A stretch of 64,000 bases of DNA from CAZEQJ01 sp964514385 (GTDB lineage Bacteria; Bacteroidota; Bacteroidia; Cytophagales; Cyclobacteriaceae). Under the pieces are notes generated by a model that saw nothing but the letters and a program-made list of their open reading frames with translations, did no database searches and had not been told where the DNA came from. Position numbers and translations under genes: made by a program. The DNA is taken from the NCBI GenBank assembly GCA_964514385.1, contig CAZEQJ010000007.1, positions 62,001 to 126,000 of the forward strand, given 5' to 3'. The first letter of the stretch is position 1. Every line of letters begins with the position of its first letter. Below, in pieces: positions 19,164 to 26,837 of the stretch.

Positions 19164-20093
19164 ATGATCAGGAATCTACAATTACCATCACTATTTATTT
19201 TGGTTGCATCGCTATTCTGGCTCACCGGTTGTGAGGAAGAAGAAGTGATAGGAGCTGCACCATCGGCCGAAATTACCGTTTCCGGTGGCCTCCAGGCGTC
19301 ATACGAAGCTGGCGATCAGGTCGAATTTACTGTCACCTTCTCATCTGAAAATGAGCTGAGCAGCGTCATTGTCAATCAAAGTGTAAATGGCGGTACTCCA
19401 TCACGTACATTTTTAAACCCACAGGCTGATTTAGGCCTGACAGACCTCTCTTCCGGGACTTTTACCTTTACGTATCTTATCGATGAGACATTGGAAAATT
19501 CGGATATCGAGTTGTTTTTTGAGTTTGTGGATATGAATGAGCTTACCACAACCAGCGACTCCTACAGCTTTTCTGTTGAAGCATCGGTAAATGTTTTTTC
19601 AGCCCGCCTTATTGGTGGCTTCCTGAACAACTCGTTGGGAAGCTCCTATGATGCGGAAGAAGACTCGGTTTATTCTGCCTCAAGCCTCAGAGGTAATCAG
19701 GCCAACCAGGAGAAAATTGACTTTTTATATTATTTTGTAGACTCGCAGGATGTCGGAGCAGTGATAGCTTCTCCTGACAACGATGAGGCAGAAACTACCT
19801 GGGGTACTCAGGCTTCAGGTGAGTGGCCGTTTTTACTTACTGAAAATGCCACAAGGTTCAACACATCTCCGGCAGTAAGCTTTGCTTCTGCCACCTCTTC
19901 TGCAGACCTTGAAGCTGCCTTTGGTGAGGTAGGTAATGACCTTACCCGCGTTGTCAATCTGGTAGCGGAGCAGGAGGTAGCTTTCCAGACGGCTGATGGC
20001 ACATATGGTATTTTTGTAGTAAATGCAGTTACCGGAACTTCCGGAGCTGACCGTGCCATCGAAATCGATGTGAAAGTACAGCGAGTTCTGTAA
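19164..20093 (+). CDS. Predicted lipoprotein of unknown function
   Basis: A 309-residue protein with a signal peptide ending in lipobox LTGC (Cys at about residue 23), so probably lipid-anchored. The mature part starts with acidic residues, which in Bacteroidota can direct surface export. It is beta-rich with serine/threonine-rich stretches, consistent with Ig-like folds. No enzymatic motif is seen. It is followed by its own terminator. Confidence 0.7.
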   Translation: MIRNLQLPSLFILVASLFWLTGCEEEEVIGAAPSAEITVSGGLQASYEAGDQVEFTVTFSSENELSSVIVNQSVNGGTPSRTFLNPQADLGLTDLSSGTFTFTYLIDETLENSDIELFFEFVDMNELTTTSDSYSFSVEASVNVFSARLIGGFLNNSLGSSYDAEEDSVYSASSLRGNQANQEKIDFLYYFVDSQDVGAVIASPDNDEAETTWGTQASGEWPFLLTENATRFNTSPAVSFASATSSADLEAAFGEVGNDLTRVVNLVAEQEVAFQTADGTYGIFVVNAVTGTSGADRAIEIDVKVQRVL

Positions 20094-20116
20094 AAAATTC
20101 AGTTTTTAATTAATAA

Positions 20117-20149
20117 AGGCCATCCGGTTTATCTCCGGGTGGCTTTTTT
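20117..20149 (+). terminator. Intrinsic terminator after the lipoprotein gene
   Basis: GCCATCCGG pairs with CCGGGTGGC (one G-T wobble) around a 6-7 nt loop, followed by six T at 20144-20149. Confidence 0.8.
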
Positions 20150-20163
20150 CTTGTATATGATCT

Positions 20164-20171
20164 TATCTTTG
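20164..20171 (+). promoter_or_regulatory. Putative -7 element upstream of asd
   Basis: TATCTTTG followed by CACCC matches TAnnTTTG, 20 nt before the asd ATG and just after the preceding terminator. Confidence 0.4.
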
Positions 20172-20190
20172 CACCCGAAATTGAAGTGAT

Positions 20191-21183
20191 ATGAAAATAG
20201 CAGTTGTAGGTGCCACAGGACTTGTGGGTGGTGAAATGTTGAAAGTTCTGGAAGAACGTAATATTGCCGTAACGGAACTTATTCCGGTAGCTTCGGCAAA
20301 GTCGGCAGGTAAATCCATTCGGTTTCGCAACAATGACTATACTGTCGTCACCATTGACGACGCGGTAGCCATGAAACCTGATATTGCCATCTTCAGTGCA
20401 GGAGGAAGTATTTCCAAAGAAAAAGCACCAGATTTTGCAGCTGTAGGCACATTTGTGATAGACAACAGCTCAGCCTGGCGCATGGATCCTGACAAGCCAT
20501 TGATCGTACCGGAGATCAATGCAGGCATTCTTAAAAAAGAAGACAAAATCATAGCCAACCCCAACTGTTCCACCATACAGATGGTACTGGCGCTGGCCCC
20601 TTTACACGCCCGGTACAAGATCAGGCGTATCGTGGTGTCTACCTATCAGTCTGTGACAGGTACAGGAAAGAATGCGGTCGATCAGATGATGAATGAACGG
20701 GCCGGCATTGAGGGTGAAATGGCTTATCCTTACCAAATAGATATGAATGTGCTGCCGCATATCGATGTATTTCTTGATAATGGATACACCAAGGAAGAAA
20801 TGAAGATGGTAAATGAGACCAGAAAAATCTTCGACGACTACTCAATCGGGATTACCTCTACCACTGTCAGAATCCCAACCATTGGTGGACACTCAGAGGC
20901 AGTCAATGTGGAGTTTGAAAATGATTTCCAGCTGGATGATGTCAGATCATTGCTGGAGCAAACGGAAGGTGTAGTGGTGAAAGATGAACCTGCACATAAT
21001 ATTTATCCGATGCCGATCCATGCGCACGGAAAAGACGAGGTTTTTGTCGGCCGGTTGAGGCGTGATGAGAGCCAGCCCAACACCCTGAACATGTGGATTG
21101 TAGCGGATAACCTGCGTAAGGGAGCCGCCACAAATGCCGTGCAGATTGCTGAAGTACTCATCCGGAAAGGGTGGATCAGCTGA
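20191..21183 (+). CDS. asd: Aspartate-semialdehyde dehydrogenase
   Basis: NADPH-dependent reduction of aspartyl phosphate to the semialdehyde, common to lysine/diaminopimelate, threonine and methionine synthesis. It has 330 residues. The Rossmann motif GATGLVGGEM is at 7-16, and the active-site cysteine is Cys126 in ANPNCSTIQM. The second substrate-binding region, around IGGHSEAVNVEF, is intact. The 3' end overlaps the methyltransferase gene by 13 nt. Confidence 0.96.
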   Translation: MKIAVVGATGLVGGEMLKVLEERNIAVTELIPVASAKSAGKSIRFRNNDYTVVTIDDAVAMKPDIAIFSAGGSISKEKAPDFAAVGTFVIDNSSAWRMDPDKPLIVPEINAGILKKEDKIIANPNCSTIQMVLALAPLHARYKIRRIVVSTYQSVTGTGKNAVDQMMNERAGIEGEMAYPYQIDMNVLPHIDVFLDNGYTKEEMKMVNETRKIFDDYSIGITSTTVRIPTIGGHSEAVNVEFENDFQLDDVRSLLEQTEGVVVKDEPAHNIYPMPIHAHGKDEVFVGRLRRDESQPNTLNMWIVADNLRKGAATNAVQIAEVLIRKGWIS

Positions 21184-22349
21184 TTGATTATCTGGATCAA
21201 CTCACAAGTGCCGAGGGAAAGCGGATTATAAAGGAAGTGCTGCACCTCGACCCTGCTGAGATTGCCCTAAAAAAATTCAGTACTCTTCCTGCTTCAGTGG
21301 TGGCTGATCAGGTGAAGTCACGACAGAAAGCCCGGAAGAAACTACCCGCATGGTGGGACAACCCTGATCTGGTTTTTCCTTTTCATGAAAACCTGGCCCA
21401 GAGCTCTTCTGCACTTACTGCTGCCTATAAATCCGGCGAATCTTCAGGCAAAACCGGCGCAGACCTGACGGGAGGCTTTGGTGTGGACAGCTATGCCCTG
21501 GCGCAAAATTTCGATATATGGCATTTTGTGGAACCCGATCGGGAGCTTATCCGGATAGCTGCCCATAATTTTAAAGTTCTGGGATTGCATCATGTCCATT
21601 TTCATCATCAGGATGCGGCATCGTTTCTGACTGAACAGGCAGGCTTTGATTTTATTTACCTGGACCCTTCCCGCAGGATCGAAGGAAAGCGCGTGACGGA
21701 TATACGGGAGGCTGTACCCGATGTGTATGAAATGCTGCCACAGCTTTGCCGGAAGGGGAAAAGGGTGTTAATCAAAATTTCACCCATGGACCATCTGCCG
21801 GATATTCAAAAGCATTTTCCACCCCATGAACTGCATGCAGTGGCGGTGAACAATGAGCTGAAAGAGCTGCTTTTGGATATATATGAAGGGGCCGGAGGTA
21901 AAGTGATCTGTGTAGATTACCAAAAGAAAAGCTGCAAGGAATTTATGTTTAACCGGCAGGATAGACAGAAAGTCATACTGGCGGAAGATGTGGGGGATTA
22001 TTTATTTGAACCCGGAGCAGCTATTCTGAAAACTGCAGGCCAGGAGCATCTTGCGACAGCGTTTAAGCTGCATAAACTGGACCGGCACACCCATCTCTAT
22101 ACCTCAGCCAAGCCGCCAGCGGAGTTTCTCGGCCGCGTATTCCGTGTCAGGGAGGTGATGAACATCGACTGGTCAGTTTTGAAAAAGCGATTTAAAAAGG
22201 GCAGGCTTCATGTGGTGACCCGAAATTTTCCTGATAATGCTGACAATATCTCGCATAGGCTGCAAGCCATCCCCGGAGGAAATAACTATATCATATTTTG
22301 CTCAGTAGCAGGGAGACATAAAGCCATTCTGGCTGAGTTAGAACCATAA
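21171..22349 (+). CDS. SAM-dependent methyltransferase with THUMP-like domain
   Basis: A 392-residue class I methyltransferase. The central Rossmann domain has a SAM motif DLTGGFGVDSYAL (about residue 99) and the catalytic-type motif IYLDPSRR (about 163). A C-terminal THUMP-like part resembles proteins annotated this way in Bacteroidota. An RNA substrate is plausible but not shown. It is coupled to asd by a 13-nt overlap. Confidence 0.8.
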   Translation: MDQLIDYLDQLTSAEGKRIIKEVLHLDPAEIALKKFSTLPASVVADQVKSRQKARKKLPAWWDNPDLVFPFHENLAQSSSALTAAYKSGESSGKTGADLTGGFGVDSYALAQNFDIWHFVEPDRELIRIAAHNFKVLGLHHVHFHHQDAASFLTEQAGFDFIYLDPSRRIEGKRVTDIREAVPDVYEMLPQLCRKGKRVLIKISPMDHLPDIQKHFPPHELHAVAVNNELKELLLDIYEGAGGKVICVDYQKKSCKEFMFNRQDRQKVILAEDVGDYLFEPGAAILKTAGQEHLATAFKLHKLDRHTHLYTSAKPPAEFLGRVFRVREVMNIDWSVLKKRFKKGRLHVVTRNFPDNADNISHRLQAIPGGNNYIIFCSVAGRHKAILAELEP

Positions 22350-22350
22350 T

Positions 22351-22384
22351 GTTACGTAACTTTATGTACAAAAAGTTACGTAAC
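22351..22384. repeat. 34-bp palindrome, copy 1
   Basis: GTTACGTAACTTT and its inverse flank an 8-nt loop ATGTACAA. The 10-mer GTTACGTAAC is itself a palindrome and occurs twice. It sits between two convergent genes. A second copy with two loop changes lies at 61031-61064. Confidence 0.85.
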
Positions 22385-22400
22385 AATTGGCTGTATACTA

Positions 22401-23850
22401 TTAATTCCCGACTGCAGGTATCGGAGGCGGACCGGGAGGTAAGATGGGTTCATAGGGGGCGTCACCACGACGCTCAATAAATTCAGCTTTGACTTCCTGA
22501 CGCAGATTTTCATTTTCATAGAGTTCAGACATGGTCATGGCAAGTGCCTTGGAAGCGTAGATCATGCCTTTATGTCCTATGGACATTCCACCACAGGCTA
22601 CCACAGCCCAGCTATGCCAGGGAGTTCCTTTTGGTGCCACAGTGGCACGCATGCGTATAGTCGGCACCTGCCAGCTTACATCGCCAACATCCGTTGAGCC
22701 ACCCCCCGGGTGTTCCAGAGTTTCCCGTAGCGGATTGATTTTGCTGTCCAGTCCGACCTGAGGCTTACCGGTAGCCTCCTGTATTTTTTTTGCATAGGCC
22801 ACCTCTTCCTCGGTATAGGTTATTTCACCCAGATATTCCAGTTTTTGTTGCATGACGGCACCTCCTGTGCGGTTGGGAATGATCTCATGAACACCTGAGA
22901 TAAGCGTTATTTTGTAATCTACATCGGCCATCATAGCTGCCCCCTCAGCGATGCGTTCGACCTGTTTCCANNNNNNNNNNCACTCGCTTCATATTTTGCT
23001 GGTCATCATCCCGAACACGTGTCCATATGCGGGAGTAATCAGGCACTACATTGACCACCTGACCGGCATCCTGTATATGATAATGTATGCGCACGGTCGG
23101 CTGTATATGTTCGCGGTAATAGTTGATGCCGGTAGTATAAAGCTCCAGGGCGTCAGAGGCACTACGACCATTCCAGGGGTCTGATGATGCATGGGCAGCC
23201 TGGCCAAAAAATTCAACCTGAAAATCTACCAGTGCCAGTGAGCTTTGCACTTCAGCTTCCGTGCCATCGCCCGGGTGCCAGTCCATCATGACGTCAACAT
23301 CATCGAACAGACCGGCGCGCACCATCCAGAGTTTACCAAAAAATTTTTCTTCGGCAGGCGTTCCGTAGAAGCGTATGGTACCTTTGAGCTGGCCTGCTTC
23401 AATTTGTTCTTTAATGGCAGTGGCAGCACCCAAAGATGCTACACCGAAAAGGTTATGTCCACAACCATGACCGGCACCACCTTCATTGACCGGGTTTTTA
23501 TAGGGAACGGTATTTTGTGAGAGGCCGGGCAGCGCATCAAATTCGCCCATAATGCCGATGATGGGTTTACCCGAACCATATTCGGCAACAAAGGCAGTGG
23601 GTATTTCTGCGACGCCGCGTGTCACTCTGAAGCCCTGTTCCTCGGCATAGTCGGCCAGTGCGACTGCGGATTGATGCTCCTCAAAGGCGACTTCCTCAAA
23701 CGCCCAGATACGATCGGAAAGGTCGATGAGGTCAGTTTTTTGAGCTTCGATCGAGGCGATGACAGCTTTTTCGGATTTGGATATTTTTTGAGCCTGAACG
23801 TGAAGTGAAATAATTATTAGTCCAGCCAGAAATAGAATTTTTCTTTCCAT
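22401..23850 (-). CDS. Exported M20-family amidohydrolase, interrupted by an assembly gap
   Basis: Zinc-dependent amidohydrolase related to AbgB/p-aminobenzoyl-glutamate and amino-acid amidases. The signal peptide is residues 1-20. Metal-binding motifs GEFDALPG, GHGCGHNLFG and TPAEE are in the N-terminal part, a dimerisation domain is in the middle (FFGQAAHASSDPWNGRSA), and a C-terminal part ends PPIPAVGN. Ten N at 22971-22980 shift the frame. Joining QQNMKRV directly to WKQVERIAEGAAMM restores a normal sequence, so the Ns are a placeholder. The start codon and leader are duplicated at 24594-24651. Confidence 0.9.
22971..22980. other. Assembly gap (10 N)
   Basis: Ten unresolved bases inside the M20 amidohydrolase gene. 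The flanking frames are only compatible with a length divisible by three. Confidence 0.95.
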
Positions 23851-23902
23851 CTTGATTTCGGTTTGAATAGCATATTAGAAATTTTTGATGGAAATGGGAA
23901 AT
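23845..23902. repeat. 58-bp direct repeat A, copy 1 (M20 leader and start codon)
   Basis: Runs from TTCCATCTTGATTTCGG to GATGGAAATGGGAAAT. It includes the M20 gene ATG and about 50 nt of its leader. Copy 2 at 24594-24651 differs by one base, 749 bp away. Confidence 0.9.
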
Positions 23903-24005
23903 GGAAGGAGTGGATCCTTTTGACATAATACTTAGGTCTTAGAACAAAACCTAAGAATAGTGAACGACAACAGGACAATTTCAAAGCATGTAAAAATATT
24001 TATAG

Positions 24006-24566
24006 CTAACAATCGTGTCTATAAATTTCCTTAATTAAACCATTTTCAAAAGTTATAATTAACCTTGTGCATTCTGTTTCATGATTCTCTATTTTCAAGG
24101 GTATTGATAAATATTCACTATGGATAGGAGCGTTTTCGTATTGAGGGAATGCAAGGAATATTTTTTCAACCGGGTCACCCACTCTAAAAAAATGTCCTTC
24201 TTTTCCTACTAGAATTTCACCAGACCTAATTGTAAAAGTCATGAACATGTTGTCGATCGTAAAGATATTTGAATTGGAATATCTTAAAACTGAACCAAAT
24301 TCTTCATCTATTTCGAAATGATAAGATTCAGTTTTATCAGGCTGTCCCAAAATGTTAATGATTTCTTGTACGGTACTCCCTATTTGAAAAGTTTGAGAAT
24401 TTGTATTGCCTTTAAATATGATATCTTCGATATTCTGTGCCTCCGGCTGAAGTAAAATATCGGGCCTTTGGGCTAATGATAAGTTTACACAAAGAATTAA
24501 ATTAACCAGGCAAGCCATAAGTACTTGGTTAACAGGGATCGTTGATTTTATTTCCATTTTCATCAT
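24006..24566 (-). CDS. Exported protein of unknown function, paralogue 1 (candidate immunity protein)
   Basis: A 186-residue protein with a signal sequence ending at ...NLSLAQ. It is clearly paralogous to the product of 24712-25281: both share an IG-x(7)-I-LG(Q/E)PD block, a YH(F/Y)E stretch, an IL(V/I)G block, F(R/T)VGD and the C-terminal IYR(H/Y)DC. The first residues MMKMEI overlap another frame that encodes a toxin-tail-like peptide ending NDPC, so the true start may be the internal ATG at MACLVN. No known domain recognised. An immunity role is inferred from context. Confidence 0.65.
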   Translation of the reverse strand: MMKMEIKSTIPVNQVLMACLVNLILCVNLSLAQRPDILLQPEAQNIEDIIFKGNTNSQTFQIGSTVQEIINILGQPDKTESYHFEIDEEFGSVLRYSNSNIFTIDNMFMTFTIRSGEILVGKEGHFFRVGDPVEKIFLAFPQYENAPIHSEYLSIPLKIENHETECTRLIITFENGLIKEIYRHDC

Positions 24567-24588
24567 AGAGCGATGGACATTTACCCAT
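24529..24588 (-). pseudogene. Toxin-tail-like remnant overlapping paralogue 1
   Basis: In a frame different from the paralogue 1 gene, MGKCPSLYDENGNKINDPC ends at a TAA (24529-24531). It resembles YDENGDTIQAPCG in the remnant before paralogue 2. The segment is short, so this is tentative. Confidence 0.4.
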
Positions 24589-24597
24589 TTTCATTCC
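24573..24597. repeat. Short repeat B, copy 1
   Basis: ATGGACATTTACCCATTTTC recurs at 26062-26081, where it is the 3' end of another gene of the island. Confidence 0.75.
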
Positions 24598-24651
24598 ATC
24601 TTGATTTCGGTTTGAACAGCATATTAGAAATTTTTGATGGAAATGGGAAAT
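24594..24651. repeat. 58-bp direct repeat A, copy 2
   Basis: Copy of the M20 leader with one mismatch. Here the copied start codon reads ATG GAA TGA and opens no gene. It flanks the paralogue 1 cassette opposite copy 1. Confidence 0.9.
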
Positions 24652-24711
24652 AGTAACCTGACCCATGGCAAAATCAGGGTTCGGTGAAAAATTATTTAGG
24701 TCGATCAGAAA

Positions 24712-25281
24712 TCAACAATCATATCGATATATCTTAGTGACAATACCCTCTGAAAAATGGATAAGTAGAACCGTGCATTCAGTTGGTTTGCCATTTTCTG
24801 TAAGCGGTATAGAAATGTAGTCTGTCATTGTTGTGTGATTTTTCCTGATTGAAAATCCTGGAAATGCATTAACAACATCTGTAATGGAATCTCCAACTGT
24901 GAAAAATTTCCCACCTTGTCCTATCAGAATATTATGTGAATTAATTGTATAAGTATATAATTTCTCATCGATCAAATAAATTTCAGAATCTTTGTAATAA
25001 AGGATTGTTCCAAAAACATCCATCATTTCATAATGATAAGGCTCACTAACATCAGGCTCACCCAATGACTCAATTATTTTATTTTGGGTATCTCCAATGC
25101 TTAAAACATCAGCGCTGTTACTACCTTTCAGCATAAGATCCATCAGATCATATGAGGTTGGTAGTGTTAGTATGTCTCGTTGAGCAAAGGTTAAATTGTT
25201 ATTCAGTATTAGAAAATAAATTAATACTAGCTTAAAAATATTAACCACAAGGGGCTTGAATTGTATCTCCATTTTCATCAT
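24712..25281 (-). CDS. Exported protein of unknown function, paralogue 2 (candidate immunity protein)
   Basis: A 189-residue protein, tandem paralogue of the 24006-24566 product, with an N-terminal signal sequence ending NNLTFAQ and C-terminal IYRYDC. A compact signal peptide would begin at a GTG at 25248, which overlaps the stop of a toxin-like remnant; the ATG at 25281 would give an odd 11-residue extension encoded within that remnant. The same arrangement (GTG start overlapping the preceding stop) occurs at 26837. Function unknown; immunity role inferred from context. Confidence 0.65.
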   Translation of the reverse strand: MMKMEIQFKPLVVNIFKLVLIYFLILNNNLTFAQRDILTLPTSYDLMDLMLKGSNSADVLSIGDTQNKIIESLGEPDVSEPYHYEMMDVFGTILYYKDSEIYLIDEKLYTYTINSHNILIGQGGKFFTVGDSITDVVNAFPGFSIRKNHTTMTDYISIPLTENGKPTECTVLLIHFSEGIVTKIYRYDC

Positions 25282-25408
25282 AATGTATATTTAAATAATC
25301 TTCAGGATCTTTATTATTCCATGATAAATCATACACGGAAATATGTACATGTGGTATAACATCTATACCTCCAGCATTTCATCTTTTATCTCGTGCATAA
25401 AAATTTAA
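25241..25408 (-). pseudogene. C-terminal remnant of a toxin-like, possibly M23-peptidase-like domain
   Basis: Reads LNFYARDKR, an in-frame TGA (25379-25381), then NAGGIDVIPHVHISVYD, SWNNKDPEDYLNIHYDENG and APCG before the TAA at 25241-25243. The PHVHISVY stretch with a following PxDY resembles the metal-binding HxH end of M23 (LytM-type) peptidases. There is no upstream coding sequence, so it is a relic. It overlaps the start of paralogue 2 in another frame. Confidence 0.5.
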
Positions 25409-25516
25409 TCATTTGCATGCTTCTACAGTTCAAATTTAGTTTAGGGATCGCTGTGCTAAAGCTGTAGACCAGTTGAGGGAGGCACAGTGAAAAATAAAAG
25501 TCGGACAATTAAGATT

Positions 25517-26026
25517 TCATTTCAAGTCATTTAACATATCCTTTCTTGTGAATAAAATCTTAATAATTGGATATTTTTCACAAAATGATAGGTATTGTAT
25601 ATGATTAATACTGATGCCATATATTTTTATTTCTTCGAGATTATTTGAATGAGATAGGAATTTATATAATTCATAATATTCAATATAATTGAAGCTGATG
25701 TCTAGTTTTTTTAAGTTATCAACTTTTATTTCAGGAAGTGTTTTTAGACCTAAGAAACCTATATCCAGAAATTCTAATTTTTGTAATTTAGTCAATGAAG
25801 GAAGTTTTTCTAACGGATTTACTAAATCGAAAAGAGTAAGAAAATTAGTTAAGTCTGAATTAGTATATTTCATATCTGCAAAAGAAACTCAAGTATCTTT
25901 ATTTTCATTTATCTCGATACATAGATGTGTAATATGAGTGTTCTCACTTATAACATTTAATAATTGGGTATCATTTAAATAATTAATCGTAAATAATTTC
26001 AAAGTTATTATCAGTTTAGCAAGCAT
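25517..26026 (-). pseudogene. Leucine-rich-repeat protein gene split by an in-frame TGA
   Basis: From the ATG at 26026 the frame reads MLAKLIITLKLFTIN and on to NENKDT, stops at TGA (25889-25891), then continues without interruption as VSFADMKYTNSDL and leucine-rich repeats (KLEFLDIGFLGLKTLP, NLKKLDISFNYIEYY) to 25517. The second part could be translated from the ATG at 25873 as a 118-residue protein. Composition is very AT-rich. LRR proteins occur among immunity genes of polymorphic toxin loci, which fits the neighbourhood, but no function is shown. Confidence 0.6.
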
Positions 26027-26061
26027 AATTCTCAGAACCGGTCTTAGGTCTCAGTACAGCT

Positions 26062-26091
26062 ATGGACATTTACCCATTTTCTTTCATCTTA
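26062..26091. repeat. Short repeat B, copy 2
   Basis: Shares ATGGACATTTACCCATTTTC with 24573-24592 and continues with similar sequence. It contains the stop codon of the 26070-26837 gene. Confidence 0.75.
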
Positions 26092-26837
26092 TTTTTTTTC
26101 TTTAAGAATCTTCGATCACTCATTCTGCCAAAAAATCTCCGATGTAAAACATAACGCCACTTGGGTAGAAAAGATGAAAAGCCTAACTCTGTTTGACTCC
26201 AGCCCATTCGATAGATACTAAAAGGTTGTTGTTCAATCATTTCTTCTTGCCCACGCTTAATTTCTTCAAATGCATTAAGTTGATTAAAGAAATAGGTGAT
26301 ATACCTTGCTTCTTTCAAATACATCCAACCAGGAGAATAATTCTTGAAAGTGTATGTATTTGAGGTGCATGATTCGATAATAGCAATAGAACCGTCATTA
26401 CTTACAGGCCAACCTTCAATTAGATCTTCAGAAGGGATCTGGTTAATATCAAAATCTTCCATCATAAACTCTATTGAACGTATTAAATTGTTGCTTAAGG
26501 GGACCTTTTTAAAATAAACTTCACCTTGACGATGTCTGTTAAACGCATCTCTTCTGTCATATTGACATAAAAAATAGATTACCTCACCTCTAAGATTTTC
26601 TTCTTCACCCCAAAGCCTAATTACCTTGTAATCGTCCCAAAAACGTATTTCATCTTTTTTCTTGGACTTATCTATTGTTGGAATTTGGAGATCAGCACAA
26701 AATTTAGCTATACGATCATGATACCAAAAAATAGTATCGCTATCATTAGTTAATTCTCTCTCCTGAGCCAGAAGCACAGATGAGGACACAAACAAAATAA
26801 ACAAGAAGAATAGCTTATGTATTAAATTAGTTTTCAC
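26070..26837 (-). CDS. Exported protein of unknown function downstream of the JAMM-like lipoprotein (candidate immunity)
   Basis: About 255 residues from the GTG at 26837, which gives a proper signal peptide (KTNLIHKLFFLFILFVSSSV, then LLAQ). The frame is open to an ATG at 26924, but that start would add 29 residues lying entirely inside the preceding gene, so it is rejected. The mature protein is rich in aromatic and charged residues and ends in a basic tail (MSDRRFLKKKNKMKENG). No family recognised. The 11-nt overlap with the preceding stop implies coupled translation with the JAMM-like lipoprotein. Confidence 0.65.
   Translation of the reverse strand: MKTNLIHKLFFLFILFVSSSVLLAQERELTNDSDTIFWYHDRIAKFCADLQIPTIDKSKKKDEIRFWDDYKVIRLWGEEENLRGEVIYFLCQYDRRDAFNRHRQGEVYFKKVPLSNNLIRSIEFMMEDFDINQIPSEDLIEGWPVSNDGSIAIIESCTSNTYTFKNYSPGWMYLKEARYITYFFNQLNAFEEIKRGQEEMIEQQPFSIYRMGWSQTELGFSSFLPKWRYVLHRRFFGRMSDRRFLKKKNKMKENG

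Noticed and set aside
7905..22980. Runs of N as real insertions that break two genes
   Set aside because: Both genes are continuous across the gap if the N length is ignored; they are scaffold placeholders.
25379..25891. TGA read as tryptophan in the toxin island
   Set aside because: Two stops occur only in degraded genes; all housekeeping genes use TGG and TGA normally.
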